Source of the DNA: Brockia lithotrophica
GTDB taxonomy: Bacteria > Bacillota > Bacilli > Thermicanales > DSM-22653
Assembly: GCF_003633725.1 (NCBI RefSeq)
Contig: NZ_RBIJ01000001.1
Span: 535,400 to 599,399, forward strand
Reading direction: 5' to 3'
DNA length: 64,000 nt
The notes beneath the pieces are model-generated. The model saw nothing but the letters and a program-made list of their open reading frames with translations. It did no database searches and was not told where the DNA came from. Positions 27,838 through 35,905 of the stretch are shown piece after piece (the stretch's first letter is position 1; each line of letters opens with the position of its first letter). The position numbers were made by a program, and so were the translations under genes.

Positions 27838-27927
27838 TCACACGGTGCGCATGGCGACCACGAGGAGCACGTAGACGATCACCGCAAAGGAAAACAGGGT
27901 AACGGCATAGGCCCCTTCCGGCGTCAC
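27838..27927 (-). CDS. Small single-span membrane peptide, 29 residues
   Basis: A short gene supported by a good AAGGAGG site eight bases before its GTG start at 27927 and by a strong terminator after its stop. The product MTPEGAYAVTLFSFAVIVYV, ending LLVVAMRTV, is one hydrophobic helix of about 20 residues with a short acidic N-terminus and a basic end. That is the pattern of small membrane subunits or sporulation peptides. The longer frame to 28032 has no start signal. It lies on the same strand as, and after, the gerQ/cwlJ spore genes, so a spore-membrane function is possible but unproven. Confidence 0.6.
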   Translation of the reverse strand: MTPEGAYAVTLFSFAVIVYVLLVVAMRTV

Positions 27928-28047
27928 GGCGAACCCCTCCTTCCCGCGCGCAAACATGCGGCGTGCTCCCGTCCCACGTGTATGCGCGCAAGAGAAAAGG
28001 GGCACCGCGAACGCCCGCCCGCCCCTCCGCAACCTCCGTTCTTCCGC

Positions 28048-28584
28048 TCAGGACGCGATCAGAGAACGAAGAACGGCCGCAAGCTCGTCGATCGTTTTGC
28101 CGTCGAATTCGCAGAACCCGTACCCCTCTAAGGCGACGGTCCTCCCGCAAACCACGGGGTACAGACCTTGCCACCCCCCGACGAGGGTACAGGCGTCGCG
28201 GCGGGGCGGCAGCCGGCGCAAAAAGAACACGTAGCGCCCGGGGGCGAAGGGGCCGGGAAAGCGAGGGGTCAGAGGATCCTCGGCGGGAGGACGCGGCTCG
28301 AGGCCGGGGCTGAACAGGGCGAGTACCGAAGGCAACGGCCCTTCGTCGGCGGAAAAGAGGCACCTCCGGAGGTAGAGCGGCTGCTCCGACACGACGAGTC
28401 GACGACCGGCGATCCGGTGCGGAAGGGCGTATCGACGTACCCCCCCGTCGAGATCCCCCAGGACGACGCACGAGCTTCGCCGCACGAGGTCGCGGGCATT
28501 CCCCGCCTCCCGGACGAATCCCCGCTCCCAAGGGTACGGAGGGAGGGCGAAAGCGCCCGCGCCGCAAAGGGAAACGGGCCCCAT
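28048..28584 (-). CDS. Hypothetical protein downstream of gerQ
   Basis: A 178-residue protein that I do not recognise. It has no signal peptide, no long hydrophobic segment and a proline- and arginine-rich middle (around PGLEPRPPAEDPLTPRFPGP). Eight cysteines are spread along it. Its ATG lies four bases after the gerQ stop with GTGAGG before it, so it is translated from the same message. Position makes a spore-coat or germination role plausible. It could also be a fast-evolving coat protein specific to this lineage. Confidence 0.6.
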   Translation of the reverse strand: MGPVSLCGAGAFALPPYPWERGFVREAGNARDLVRRSSCVVLGDLDGGVRRYALPHRIAGRRLVVSEQPLYLRRCLFSADEGPLPSVLALFSPGLEPRPPAEDPLTPRFPGPFAPGRYVFFLRRLPPRRDACTLVGGWQGLYPVVCGRTVALEGYGFCEFDGKTIDELAAVLRSLIAS

Positions 28585-28588
28585 CGCC

Positions 28589-29140
28589 TCACTTGCTTTC
28601 TTCGATGTAGTACTGCACGTAGGGGGGGACCCGCGGAGCGACGAAGCGAATCGGCTCGTCGAACTCCACCCAGTCCACGTTGACCATGAGAAGGAGGTAG
28701 CGCTTGCCCGTATTGGGATCGCTCAGGATGAGAAAGTCCCGTCCCGCGGTTTGGATGACCCCCCGGACGACCTTTGCCGGCCACTCCGGATTGTTCTGGT
28801 ACGTGAGGTACACGGTCGCCGTCTTTCCCTTGTTAAACCGGAGGATGTTCTCCACGTAGGACTGTTCGGCAATGAGCTGCTCCTCCGTCATGGGAACGCC
28901 GGGAATCCAGGCTCCAGAGGGAGGGGTCCCGTACGGCACGTAGGCCCCGAAGGGGTACGGCGGGAACGGGACGTACGGGTACGCCGGCGCCTGCGGCGCC
29001 GCCTGGGTGCCCGGAGCGGGTTTGGCAGGCTCCTTGGCCGCGCGCATCGGATCCATCCCCGCCGTTCCCCACGCATCGGGACCGCCGAAACCCGTCACGG
29101 CAAAGGCTCCGTCGACTTCCTGCATATCCCAAAAGCTCAT
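28589..29140 (-). CDS. gerQ: Spore coat protein GerQ
   Basis: A 183-residue spore coat protein needed in Bacillus for the cortex hydrolase CwlJ to be present and active, and crosslinked by transglutaminase. The first 80 residues are a Pro/Tyr/Ala-rich coat-type segment (PYVPFPPYPFGAYVPYG). The conserved GerQ domain follows: SYVENILRFNKGKTATVYLT, VVRGVIQTAGRDFLILSDP, TGKRYLLLM and a final VDWVEFDEPI. The ATG has AAGGAGGG upstream. It is directly after cwlJ, the order known from B. subtilis (cwlJ-gerQ), which supports both calls. Confidence 0.93.
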   Translation of the reverse strand: MSFWDMQEVDGAFAVTGFGGPDAWGTAGMDPMRAAKEPAKPAPGTQAAPQAPAYPYVPFPPYPFGAYVPYGTPPSGAWIPGVPMTEEQLIAEQSYVENILRFNKGKTATVYLTYQNNPEWPAKVVRGVIQTAGRDFLILSDPNTGKRYLLLMVNVDWVEFDEPIRFVAPRVPPYVQYYIEESK

Positions 29141-29176
29141 CGCCGCTCTTCCCTCCTTTAAGGCTTCCCTTTCGCC

Positions 29177-29605
29177 TCACCACTTGTAAACTCCCGGGCA
29201 ACTCGCATACGTAGGATGGTAGAAGCAGTGGCTCTTGTACCGCCCCGCGTTCCACTGCCCGTACCACTGAGGCGGGCATCCGCCCCAGGGCTTGAAAAAC
29301 CAGAGGCTGTACGTCGCGGGCCAAAAGCGTTCGCCGTTCACCACGCGTTGGGCCAGCTGAATCTCGCTCCAACGGGCGCGTTGGTAGAAGTATCCCTTGC
29401 GGACGGCCTCAAAGCCACCGGGGCTTTGGAAGATCACCTGCGTTAGAGTGCGAATATTTCGGAAATCGAGGCAATTCCCGCGTAGTCGGTTCACGGCTAC
29501 GTTCCCTACCAAGAGCATCCCGAGCCGCCCCTCGGACTCGGCCTCCGCGCGCATGAGACGTGCAAGGAGCTGAATTTCGTTCCACGTGGCGCGGACTACG
29601 GGCAC
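29177..29605 (-). CDS. cwlJ: Spore cortex-lytic enzyme CwlJ (cell wall hydrolase)
   Basis: A SleB/CwlJ family muropeptidase that degrades the spore cortex in germination. The conserved catalytic-glutamate region LMRAEAESEGRLGMLLVGNV, NRLRGNCLDF, the GYFYQRARWSE segment and the Trp/Phe-rich YSLWFFKPWGGCPPQWYGQ are all present. The open frame runs to 29725, but the GTG at 29605 has GGAGGAAGGGGGG upstream. It gives MPVVRATWNEI, aligned with the known start of B. subtilis CwlJ and the same 142-residue length. There is no signal peptide, as expected for CwlJ, which is placed in the coat from the mother cell with GerQ. Confidence 0.93.
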   Translation of the reverse strand: MPVVRATWNEIQLLARLMRAEAESEGRLGMLLVGNVAVNRLRGNCLDFRNIRTLTQVIFQSPGGFEAVRKGYFYQRARWSEIQLAQRVVNGERFWPATYSLWFFKPWGGCPPQWYGQWNAGRYKSHCFYHPTYASCPGVYKW

Positions 29606-29691
29606 CGGCTTCCCCCCTTCCTCCGCTCCCATCCCTATGCGCGTATCCCGGAAGGGGTACGTGTCCCGACCGTAGACGATGGCCCAGCGCG

Positions 29692-31125
29692 CTATGCGGG
29701 GGACGGCCAGCGCACCAAAGCACACAGCCCGCCGTCGGGGAGGTTGGCCAAACGGATTTCCCCGCCCGTTCGTTCGACGATCGCCCGCGCGATGGAGAGT
29801 CCGAGGCCGTACCCGCCGCGGCGGCGCGCGGGATCCCCGCGGTAGAATCGTTCGAAGACGTGGGGAAGATCGCGTTCGGGAATGCCCGGACCGTAGTCCC
29901 GTACGAAAAAGCCCGCCCCGTCCTCCGCGACGAAGACGCCTACGACGACCTTGCCTCCCTCTCCGCCTTTCGCGCCGTACTTCACCGCGTTGTCAAGAAG
30001 GATGCGGGCAAGATGCCTTAGGCTCTCACAGGCAAGGGGAAAGACATGAGGAGGAAGGGGCTCCTGCGGAAGAGAACGGGCCATTGCCGGCGAGACGCAC
30101 GGACTACGGTCAGCGGAGGAAAAAGAAACCTCCACGTGCGGGTAGAGGAGGCGGTATTCCTCGACGAGCGGCAAGAGAACCTCTTCCGCCCAACAGCTGC
30201 CCTCAAGGGCGAGAAGGGCGTCCGGATCTTCGAGACGACCCAAGGTGAGGATTCCCTCGACCAGGCGGGTGAGGCGTGCCGTCTCTTCGCGAATTGCCTC
30301 TAGGCTGCGTTTCGCCCGTTCGGGATCGCGGTCTCCCCAGCGGCGGAGAAACTCCGCGTGCCCCGAAATCGCCGCGAGCGGGGTGCGAAGCTCGTGGGCG
30401 GCGTCCGCAAAAAAGCGGCGCTCGCGGGCGACGGAGGCTTCGACGGCGTCCATCATGGCGTTAAACGTCCGCGCGAGTTCGGCGAGTTCGTCGTCCGCCG
30501 CACCTACGGGAGCGCGGGCGGAAAAGTCCGCTTCGCGAACCCGGCGAAACGTCTGAAGGAGGGCGTGAAGCGGCCGAAGGAAGGCACGGGCGAGAAGGAG
30601 GGCCCCCGCCGTACTCCCCGCCGCCGCCACCACGAGGCCAACGAGGAGAGAACGGAGGAGGAGGTGGGTAAGCGTTTTGAGCCGCGTGGACGGATGGTCG
30701 ACGCGGAGGACATACGTCGTTCCCCCGGAGGAGAACTCGCGGTACAGGGTGAGATTAGCAAACGGCGCGTCGTCCCCTTCCACATTTCCCTCCTCTCCGT
30801 CCCCCTCGATGTGCAAAAGAACCGCACCGCCCTCCCCGAAGAGCGAGAGGCGCTCGTCCGGGTAGAGAAAGGCCCTTAGGCGAATCTCCCACGCCTGCTC
30901 CGTCGCCCGGCGCTCCTCGTCGCGGGGGGATGAGAGGGAACGGAGAAGAGAGGGATTTTCCCGAAGCACGCGCACGAGCGCTTCCGTGCGCACGTCAAGC
31001 TCGCGCCTTTCCTCTTCGAGCAGCGACTTCCGAAGGTTCGCATACGTAACCCCCGCAAAGACGAGCGCCACGGCAAACATGGAGGCGAGCGACCAAAGGA
31101 CAAGCTTTCCCCGCCACGTGCGCAT
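29692..31125 (-). CDS. Two-component sensor histidine kinase
   Basis: A 477-residue membrane kinase of the OmpR/PhoR-partner type. Order: transmembrane helix about 8-28, extracytoplasmic sensor about 30-150, second helix about 153-178, HAMP linker to about 232, HisKA with the phospho-accepting His244 in DAAHELRTPLAAISGHAEFL, and a HATPase domain with the N box LLDNAVKYG, DYGPGIPERD and GYGLGLSIARAIV. The ATG at 31125 with GGGGAAGGGGAGAGAG replaces the longer frame to 31191. It follows the response regulator by about 100 bases. The extracytoplasmic domain has a charged stretch rich in Glu/Asp but no known ligand fold. Confidence 0.93.
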   Translation of the reverse strand: MRTWRGKLVLWSLASMFAVALVFAGVTYANLRKSLLEEERRELDVRTEALVRVLRENPSLLRSLSSPRDEERRATEQAWEIRLRAFLYPDERLSLFGEGGAVLLHIEGDGEEGNVEGDDAPFANLTLYREFSSGGTTYVLRVDHPSTRLKTLTHLLLRSLLVGLVVAAAGSTAGALLLARAFLRPLHALLQTFRRVREADFSARAPVGAADDELAELARTFNAMMDAVEASVARERRFFADAAHELRTPLAAISGHAEFLRRWGDRDPERAKRSLEAIREETARLTRLVEGILTLGRLEDPDALLALEGSCWAEEVLLPLVEEYRLLYPHVEVSFSSADRSPCVSPAMARSLPQEPLPPHVFPLACESLRHLARILLDNAVKYGAKGGEGGKVVVGVFVAEDGAGFFVRDYGPGIPERDLPHVFERFYRGDPARRRGGYGLGLSIARAIVERTGGEIRLANLPDGGLCALVRWPSPA

Positions 31126-31227
31126 CTCTCTCCCCTTCCCCGGAGCGGAACGCGCAGATCGGACCGCGGGTGCCGCCAAACGTCCGAACAAAGCAAAGGC
31201 ACCGGGCGGACCGCGGGCGGCTTGCGC

Positions 31228-32007
31228 CTACTCCCCTACATCCCTCTCACGCACGACGTACCCCTTCCCCCGTACCGTCTCGAGAAAGCTTGGCTTCCCC
31301 GGTTCGTCGAGCTTTTGCCGCAGGTACCGTACGTAGACGTCCACGATATTGGGTTCCACGAAGCGGTCGGTGCCCCAAACCGCATCGAGGATTTCTTCGC
31401 GCGAGAGGACGCGGCCGCGGTTGCGCAGAAACAAGACGAGAAGGTCGAATTCCCTCGCCGTAAGTTCCACCGGCCTCCCGCCTACGGTTACGCGAACGCC
31501 CGGGACGTCGACGCGGATCCGTCCGTGGACGAGGATCTCCGGCCCTCCCCGCTCGGACGAGGCGTTCGCCGCATCATCCGCCGAAGCCACCGAAGAGGCG
31601 TCGGGCTCAGCCGAACTTTTCCCGGCGCTCCGACGACTCCTCCGGAGAAGCGCCTCCACCCGGGCGAGGAGCTCTTCCACGTGGAAGGGTTTGACGAGGT
31701 AGTCGTCCGCACCCGCCCGAAGCCCCCGCACGCGGTCGGCTACGGCGTCCCGCGCCGTAAGGAAGAGGATGGGGAGATCGCGAAGGCGCTCGTGCCTACG
31801 GATCGCCTCGGCGAGGGAGAGACCGTCCAGCTCGGGAAGCATCCAGTCCACGATGGCGAGGTCGAAAGATTCGCGAAGGAGGAACCCAAGCCCCCGAAGC
31901 CCGTCTTCCGCCACCGTGACGGTGTAGCCAGCGTGTTCCAATTCCCAGGCGACAAAGGAGGCGACGTTGGGCTCGTCCTCCACGAGGAGAATACGCCCTT
32001 CTCCCAC
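31228..32007 (-). CDS. OmpR/PhoB family response regulator
   Basis: A 259-residue DNA-binding response regulator. The receiver domain has the acidic pair in LLVEDEP, phospho-acceptor Asp54 in VDWMLPELDG and the lysine in YLVKPF. A Ser/Ala-rich linker of about 45 residues, longer than usual, leads to a winged-helix domain with VELTAREFDLLVLFLRNRGRVLSREEIL and VDVYVRYLRQKLD. The frame is open to 32097, but the GTG at 32007 gives MGEGRILLVEDE, matching the family start. It pairs with the following kinase and probably controls the PepSY gene just upstream, where 11-bp-spaced repeats are found. Confidence 0.92.
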   Translation of the reverse strand: MGEGRILLVEDEPNVASFVAWELEHAGYTVTVAEDGLRGLGFLLRESFDLAIVDWMLPELDGLSLAEAIRRHERLRDLPILFLTARDAVADRVRGLRAGADDYLVKPFHVEELLARVEALLRRSRRSAGKSSAEPDASSVASADDAANASSERGGPEILVHGRIRVDVPGVRVTVGGRPVELTAREFDLLVLFLRNRGRVLSREEILDAVWGTDRFVEPNIVDVYVRYLRQKLDEPGKPSFLETVRGKGYVVRERDVGE

Positions 32008-32184
32008 GTCCCGTACCCCCCGTAGCGACCGACAAAGAAAGGTTCTCTCTTCCGCATTGTACCGTAAGGGGCCGGGCCCGTCCGTGCGTCCTGGCACACG
32101 TCACCCATGTGGTTACCACCTGATGCTCAACTTCGACCGTTCCGTACACGTCCGCCTTTTTCTGACACATCCTCTCCGGCGTAA
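32008..32184. other. Leader region of the response regulator gene
   Basis: This stretch follows the PepSY terminator on the minus strand. TACAAT at 32056-32061 is a plausible -10 for the regulator gene, but no good -35 is seen 17 bases above it. Nothing else recognised. Confidence 0.35.
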
Positions 32185-32218
32185 GAAAAACCGCCTCGGA
32201 AAGAGTCCTCCCGAGGCG
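32185..32218 (-). terminator. Terminator of the PepSY gene
   Basis: An 8-base stem CGCCTCGG/CCGAGGCG with an 11-base loop is followed on the minus strand by GTTTTT. It separates the PepSY gene from the regulator/kinase pair. Confidence 0.82.
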
Positions 32219-32320
32219 TAGCGAGCATAGGTGCGTTCGTATCGCCACATACAAACGCAAAGTACGAGGGAGAGAGGGACCCTCTGGAAATGCGGCAAAC
32301 CGAAGGAGGGAGCAAACTCC

Positions 32321-32761
32321 TTAGTCCTCGTGTTCGAAGTTCTCGTCCGGCCCTCCTTCTTCTCCCGTTTCCTTGCCTACGACGTCACCCGTCTTGGCGT
32401 CGACCTTCACCTCCGTGCGCTTCCCGGAAGCGTCTTGCACGTGTACTTCGTACACCACGCGCTCGTTCTCGTCGCCGAGTTCCGTCTTCACCGCACTTCC
32501 GGGAACGGCGGCAAGCGCCTTGGCCTCCGCCTCCTTTGGCGTGAGCTTGGCCTCCTGCGCCAATCGGGCGGCTTCCTGGGCTTCGTCCGCCTCTTTGCCC
32601 TCCCGAACCTCCGCGGACTTCTCTTCCCCATTAGGAGCGGCCGGAGCGGACTGAGCGGCCGGAGCCTGGGCGGACTGTGCAAAGGCGTGGGCACCCAAAA
32701 CGCCCAACCCGCCCAAGCCAAGGGCAACGGTGAGGGCGAGTACGGTGGGGAACTTCTGCAT
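32321..32761 (-). CDS. Secreted PepSY-domain protein
   Basis: A 146-residue exported protein. A signal peptide (MQKFPTVLALTVALGLGGLG) probably ends after AHAFA. Then come an Ala/Pro/Gln spacer, an acidic Glu/Ala segment and one PepSY domain: KLTPKEAEAKALAAVPGSAV, VYEVHVQDASGKRTEVKVDAKTGDVV. PepSY proteins are thought to inhibit proteases or modulate extracytoplasmic enzymes, and are often regulated by a neighbouring two-component system as here. The ATG at 32761 is chosen for its GGAGGAGA site and because it begins the signal peptide. The longer frame to 32941 has neither. Confidence 0.85.
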   Translation of the reverse strand: MQKFPTVLALTVALGLGGLGVLGAHAFAQSAQAPAAQSAPAAPNGEEKSAEVREGKEADEAQEAARLAQEAKLTPKEAEAKALAAVPGSAVKTELGDENERVVYEVHVQDASGKRTEVKVDAKTGDVVGKETGEEGGPDENFEHED

Positions 32762-32867
32762 CGCGGATCTCCTCCTCTGCGCTCGCGCGCGGGCGTTGTG
32801 GCGGTCCGCCGAAGGAAGTTCTCGGCGGCGTCCGCAGCCCCATCGTATCTTCCCCTTTCTCTGCGCG

Positions 32868-32907
32868 TCCTTAAGGGAGGCTGAGAGGTTGCTTAAAGGC
32901 CGCTTAA
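32868..32907 (-). promoter_or_regulatory. Candidate response-regulator binding repeats upstream of the PepSY gene
   Basis: On the minus strand TTAAGC occurs at 32902-32907 and 32891-32896, an exact repeat with 11-base period, and TTAAGG follows at 32869-32874 (two further periods away). This phasing is typical of OmpR/PhoB-type regulators. TACGAT at 32842-32847 could be the -10. Confidence 0.55.
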
Positions 32908-33017
32908 CGCAACTTCGGTACACATCCCCCACCGGGCGCATAAGGATGACGTGGAGGATGGGTGTTTGCCGAGCCTGGGCGGTTCGCCCGGCCCAGCGGA
33001 GGAAAGGAGGTTTTTCT

Positions 33018-33389
33018 ATGCCCTTGCGGCGCGAACACGTAGAACCTTTCGTAGGGAAGCCCGTCGTCGTCGATACGGACGACGATACGCGCTACATCGG
33101 GATCGTGGAAAAGGTGACCGACGACACGTTGTATTTGATCCCCATGCGCGAGCCGATCCGCCTCGGTCGGAACTTCCGCCTCCCGAACCCCGTCTCGACG
33201 TCGGCGGCTTCCGCATGGCCGACGCCCCAAGCGCCCGATCCGGCCTTTGCCGTGGTCCCGACGTCTCTGGGCTTTCCCCCGGGACAGGCGCCTGCTCCGC
33301 CGCCCGGCGGGGCGCCGCCCAACGTGCACATGGCGTCCATCGCCTTGCCCCTGTACGCCCTCCTCGCCATCAGCCTCCTTTGGATCTGA
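33018..33389 (+). CDS. Hypothetical small protein with Sm-like N-terminus and hydrophobic C-terminus
   Basis: A 123-residue protein with a strong GGAAAGGAGG site before its ATG. Residues 8-45 (VGKPVVVDTDDDTRYIGIVE, then KVTDDTLYLIPM) resemble the small beta-barrel found in Sm-like and GerQ-type proteins. A Pro/Ala/Gly-rich middle follows, and a C-terminal hydrophobic segment (IALPLYALLAISLLWI) could be a membrane anchor. It is a single gene ended by a clear terminator. The layout is reminiscent of spore-coat proteins, but I do not recognise the family. The frame continues upstream to 32730 without start signals. Confidence 0.6.
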   Translation: MPLRREHVEPFVGKPVVVDTDDDTRYIGIVEKVTDDTLYLIPMREPIRLGRNFRLPNPVSTSAASAWPTPQAPDPAFAVVPTSLGFPPGQAPAPPPGGAPPNVHMASIALPLYALLAISLLWI

Positions 33390-33525
33390 AGCCCCCTCTT
33401 TCCCGACGCCTCCGGATTCGGAAGAAACCAAAGCCTCCGTCCCTCCGCCTCTCCGAGAGCAACGTTTTGAACCAAAACCCGTCCGACGCAAAAACGCAAG
33501 AACCCCTACGTCGCAAAGAAAATTG

Positions 33526-33549
33526 GGCCGCGCCGTGCGCGGCCTTTTT
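33526..33549 (+). terminator. Rho-independent terminator
   Basis: GGCCGCGC and GCGCGGCC form a perfect 8-base stem with a 3-base loop, followed by five T. It ends the small plus-strand gene at 33018. Confidence 0.9.
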
Positions 33550-33597
33550 CTCTCTTCCAACGGATGGCACCCCCTATCCGCAAGCGCCGTTCGCGCC

Positions 33598-33627
33598 TTG
33601 TCCCTCCCCTGGGCTTCTCGGTAGAAT
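33598..33627 (+). promoter_or_regulatory. Promoter of the deoxynucleoside kinase operon
   Basis: TTGTCC (33598-33603) and TAGAAT (33622-33627) are 18 bases apart, just after the preceding terminator and about 55 bases before the first start codon. Confidence 0.6.
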
Positions 33628-33681
33628 GGAGCCAAGGCTCGTGTGTACGGCGCCGAACCCCGCAAGGCAGGAGTGGACCCC

Positions 33682-34392
33682 ATGTCGCAAGCGCATCCGC
33701 TTTCCCCCGACACCGCACCCACACCGCACAGCCGGAATTCCGAAGGGACATCTGCGCAAACGTTTGTAGCTGTAGAAGGGCCAATCGGTGTGGGAAAGAC
33801 GACCTTGGCCACCTTGATCCACGAAGAGTTTGGCTACCACCTCCTTCTCGAGACGGTCGCAGACAACCCCATCTTGCCCCTCTTTTACCGCGACCGTGAG
33901 CGTTGGGCTCTGCACATCGAGACGTTTTTCCTCGTCGACCGGATAGAGCAGCTCGAGCGCACGCGCGAGCTCCTTCCGCATACACCGGTGGTGAGCGACT
34001 ACCACATCCTCAAAAACCTCATCTTTTCCCGAGAAAACCTCCCGCCACGCAAGTTCGCCAAGTACGAGACGCTCTACCGGATCTACACGGAAGACCTCCC
34101 CCGCCCCAACGTGATCGTCTACCTCCGCGCCAGCCTGGCCACCTTGCAGTACCGCATCGCCCTGCGCGGCCGGGAATACGAAAAAGACATGGACCCCGCC
34201 TACCTCGAACGCATCCGCCTCGCGTACGAAGCCTACTTTGCCGACGCACCCAGGCGGCACCCGGAGGCCAAGATCCTCACCTTTGACGGCGACAGCCTGG
34301 ACTTCGTCCACGATCCCGAGGCGTACCGCTTCGTCATGGCGGAACTCGAAAAGCACCTCCCCAGGGCGCTCGGGCGGGAGGTGCGGCGCTGA
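33682..34392 (+). CDS. Deoxynucleoside kinase (deoxyguanosine kinase-like)
   Basis: A 236-residue dNK/thymidine kinase-2 family protein that phosphorylates deoxynucleosides in the salvage pathway. The P-loop is VEGPIGVGKTTLA, followed by ETVADNPILPLFYRDRERWALHIETFFL (substrate site), the DYHILKNLIF motif (DRS-like) and the lid RGREYEKDM. It resembles Bacillus Dgk in the ADNPILPLFY region. The ATG at 33682 with GGCAGGAG before it is chosen over the ATG at 33643. Its last codon overlaps the start of a second kinase gene (TGATG), the same dgk-dck pair as in Bacillus. Confidence 0.9.
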   Translation: MSQAHPLSPDTAPTPHSRNSEGTSAQTFVAVEGPIGVGKTTLATLIHEEFGYHLLLETVADNPILPLFYRDRERWALHIETFFLVDRIEQLERTRELLPHTPVVSDYHILKNLIFSRENLPPRKFAKYETLYRIYTEDLPRPNVIVYLRASLATLQYRIALRGREYEKDMDPAYLERIRLAYEAYFADAPRRHPEAKILTFDGDSLDFVHDPEAYRFVMAELEKHLPRALGREVRR

Positions 34393-35003
34393 TGTTCCTC
34401 GCCGTCTCCGGAATGGTCGGCGTCGGCAAGACGACACTCGCCACCGCACTTGCCGAGCGGCTCGGGTTCGCCTTGATCAGCGAGCGCGGCTCGACGAACC
34501 CTTACCTCGACGACTACTACGCGGATTTCCGGCGCTGGAGCTTCAACGTCCAGGTGTTCTTCCTCGCCGAACGCTTCCGTGGGCAACTCCGGGTCCTCCG
34601 CGAGCGCACGTCCCACGTGCAGGACCGGACGATCTACGAAGACGCGGAGATCTTCGCGCGCCTTCACTACGAGCAGGGAAACATGGACGCCCGCGACTAT
34701 GCCACCTACCGCCTCCTCTACGAAACCCTCCTCGACACCCCGGCCTTCCCCCACCCCGACCTCGTCCTCTACCTCACGGGGGACTTCGAGGAAATCTACC
34801 GGCGCATCCTCACGCGCGGTCGTCCCGCAGAACTCAAAACCCCGCGCTCGTACTGGTGGGAATTGTACCGGCGCTACGAAGCGTGGATCGCGGACTTCCG
34901 CCGCGCACCCGTGTTGCGCGTGCCGATCGCAAGCTACGATGTCTACGAGGGCCGTGGAATTGACGACCTCGTGGAGCAAATTCGCGCCTTGGAGGTCGGC
35001 TAG
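34392..35003 (+). CDS. Deoxynucleoside kinase (deoxyadenosine/deoxycytidine kinase-like)
   Basis: A 203-residue paralogue of the preceding kinase. The P-loop is VSGMVGVGKTTLATALA, with NPYLDDYYADFRRWSFNVQVFFLAERF as substrate region, the catalytic DRTIYEDAEIFA (ERS/DRT loop) and the LID-like LTRGRPAELKTPRSYW. It matches the Dck (dAdo/dCyd kinase) branch by the DDYYADFRRWSFNVQ wording. The start overlaps the stop of the first kinase, so the two are co-translated. Together they cover purine and pyrimidine deoxynucleoside salvage. Confidence 0.9.
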   Translation: MFLAVSGMVGVGKTTLATALAERLGFALISERGSTNPYLDDYYADFRRWSFNVQVFFLAERFRGQLRVLRERTSHVQDRTIYEDAEIFARLHYEQGNMDARDYATYRLLYETLLDTPAFPHPDLVLYLTGDFEEIYRRILTRGRPAELKTPRSYWWELYRRYEAWIADFRRAPVLRVPIASYDVYEGRGIDDLVEQIRALEVG

Positions 35004-35720
35004 ATGCCGCCCGATTCGCAGCGCAGGACACCCTACATGGAACTCCTCGCCCGGCTCGGCGCCCCGGATGCCCATCCTGGCGGAGCGCCCGCAAGCCGGG
35101 CGTTCGTGTCCTTGGTCCGGCGGTTCGTCCCTCTCGGCGCCCGCATCCTCGAGGTGGGCGCCGGAGCGGGGAAGACGGCCGCCCGTCTCGCACGCCTGGG
35201 CTACCGCGTGTTCGCCGTCGAACGCGACCCCGCCTATTTCCGCGTCCTTCGCCGCCGCGCCGGACGGCACCCGAAGTTCGCCTTCGTCCGCGCGGATGCC
35301 GTGCGTCTCCCTTTCCCCGACGCGTCCTTCGACGCCGTCGTCGCCGAATCCGTCCTCCTCTTCCTTTCCCCCAAAGCCCTTCGGGAGCTCCGCCGCGTCC
35401 TTCGTCCCGGAGGAACCCTCTTCGCTCTCGAACTCGCCTCCCGCACGCCTTTCCCGCGCGCCCTTCGCCGGGAGTGGCGCGCTTTTTACGGCGTGAGCGG
35501 CGTCCCAACCCTGGGCGCTTGGCGGCGGCGCCTCCTCCGGGCCGGCTTTTCTCCCTCTTTCGTCGCCGTTCCCCTTGAACGCCTCCTCGGGCTTCGGCAA
35601 CCCCCGCCTCCGCCTCCCCGCAGCCTGCGCGAGGCGCACCTTTTCTCGGAACACAACCGACTTTTCCTCCCGCACCTCTCCGATCTCTACCTCCTGCGCA
35701 TCGTCGCCACGGCGAAATAA
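35004..35720 (+). CDS. Class I SAM-dependent methyltransferase
   Basis: A 238-residue methyltransferase with motif I ILEVGAGAGKTAARLARLGYRVFAVERDP, motif II VRADAVRLPFPDASFDAVVAESVLLF and motif III LRRVLRPGGTLFALEL, the Ubi/MenG-like pattern. The acceptor is unknown. The ATG follows the stop of the second deoxynucleoside kinase directly, so it belongs to that operon. That position has no obvious metabolic link, and a housekeeping rRNA, tRNA or small-molecule methylation cannot be excluded. Confidence 0.78.
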   Translation: MPPDSQRRTPYMELLARLGAPDAHPGGAPASRAFVSLVRRFVPLGARILEVGAGAGKTAARLARLGYRVFAVERDPAYFRVLRRRAGRHPKFAFVRADAVRLPFPDASFDAVVAESVLLFLSPKALRELRRVLRPGGTLFALELASRTPFPRALRREWRAFYGVSGVPTLGAWRRRLLRAGFSPSFVAVPLERLLGLRQPPPPPPRSLREAHLFSEHNRLFLPHLSDLYLLRIVATAK

Positions 35721-35725
35721 ACGCA

Positions 35726-35757
35726 CGTGCGCCCGGGCGGTGAACCGCCGGGCGCAC
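35726..35757. repeat. Large imperfect inverted repeat
   Basis: GTGCGCCCGGGCGGT and ACCGCCGGGCGCAC, with one bulged base and a two-base loop, form a very strong hairpin right after the methyltransferase gene. No T-run follows on either strand, so it is a transcript-stabilising or pausing hairpin rather than a standard terminator. Confidence 0.6.
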
Positions 35758-35905
35758 ACATGTACGGGCCCTTCCGGCAAAGGCCTCGAATCTCCGTAGG
35801 AAGAAACTCGAATTTGTCTTTCTCTCAAGACGACAACGGGGGCGGCCGCGTCCCCCTTCGCGTTTCCCCTTCTCTTCACGTTGAGGCGACGAAAGGCGGC
35901 CGGAT

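Noticed and set aside
35726-35757. Terminator after the plus-strand methyltransferase
   Set aside because: The hairpin is strong but lacks a T-run on both strands, so it was listed only as an inverted repeat.
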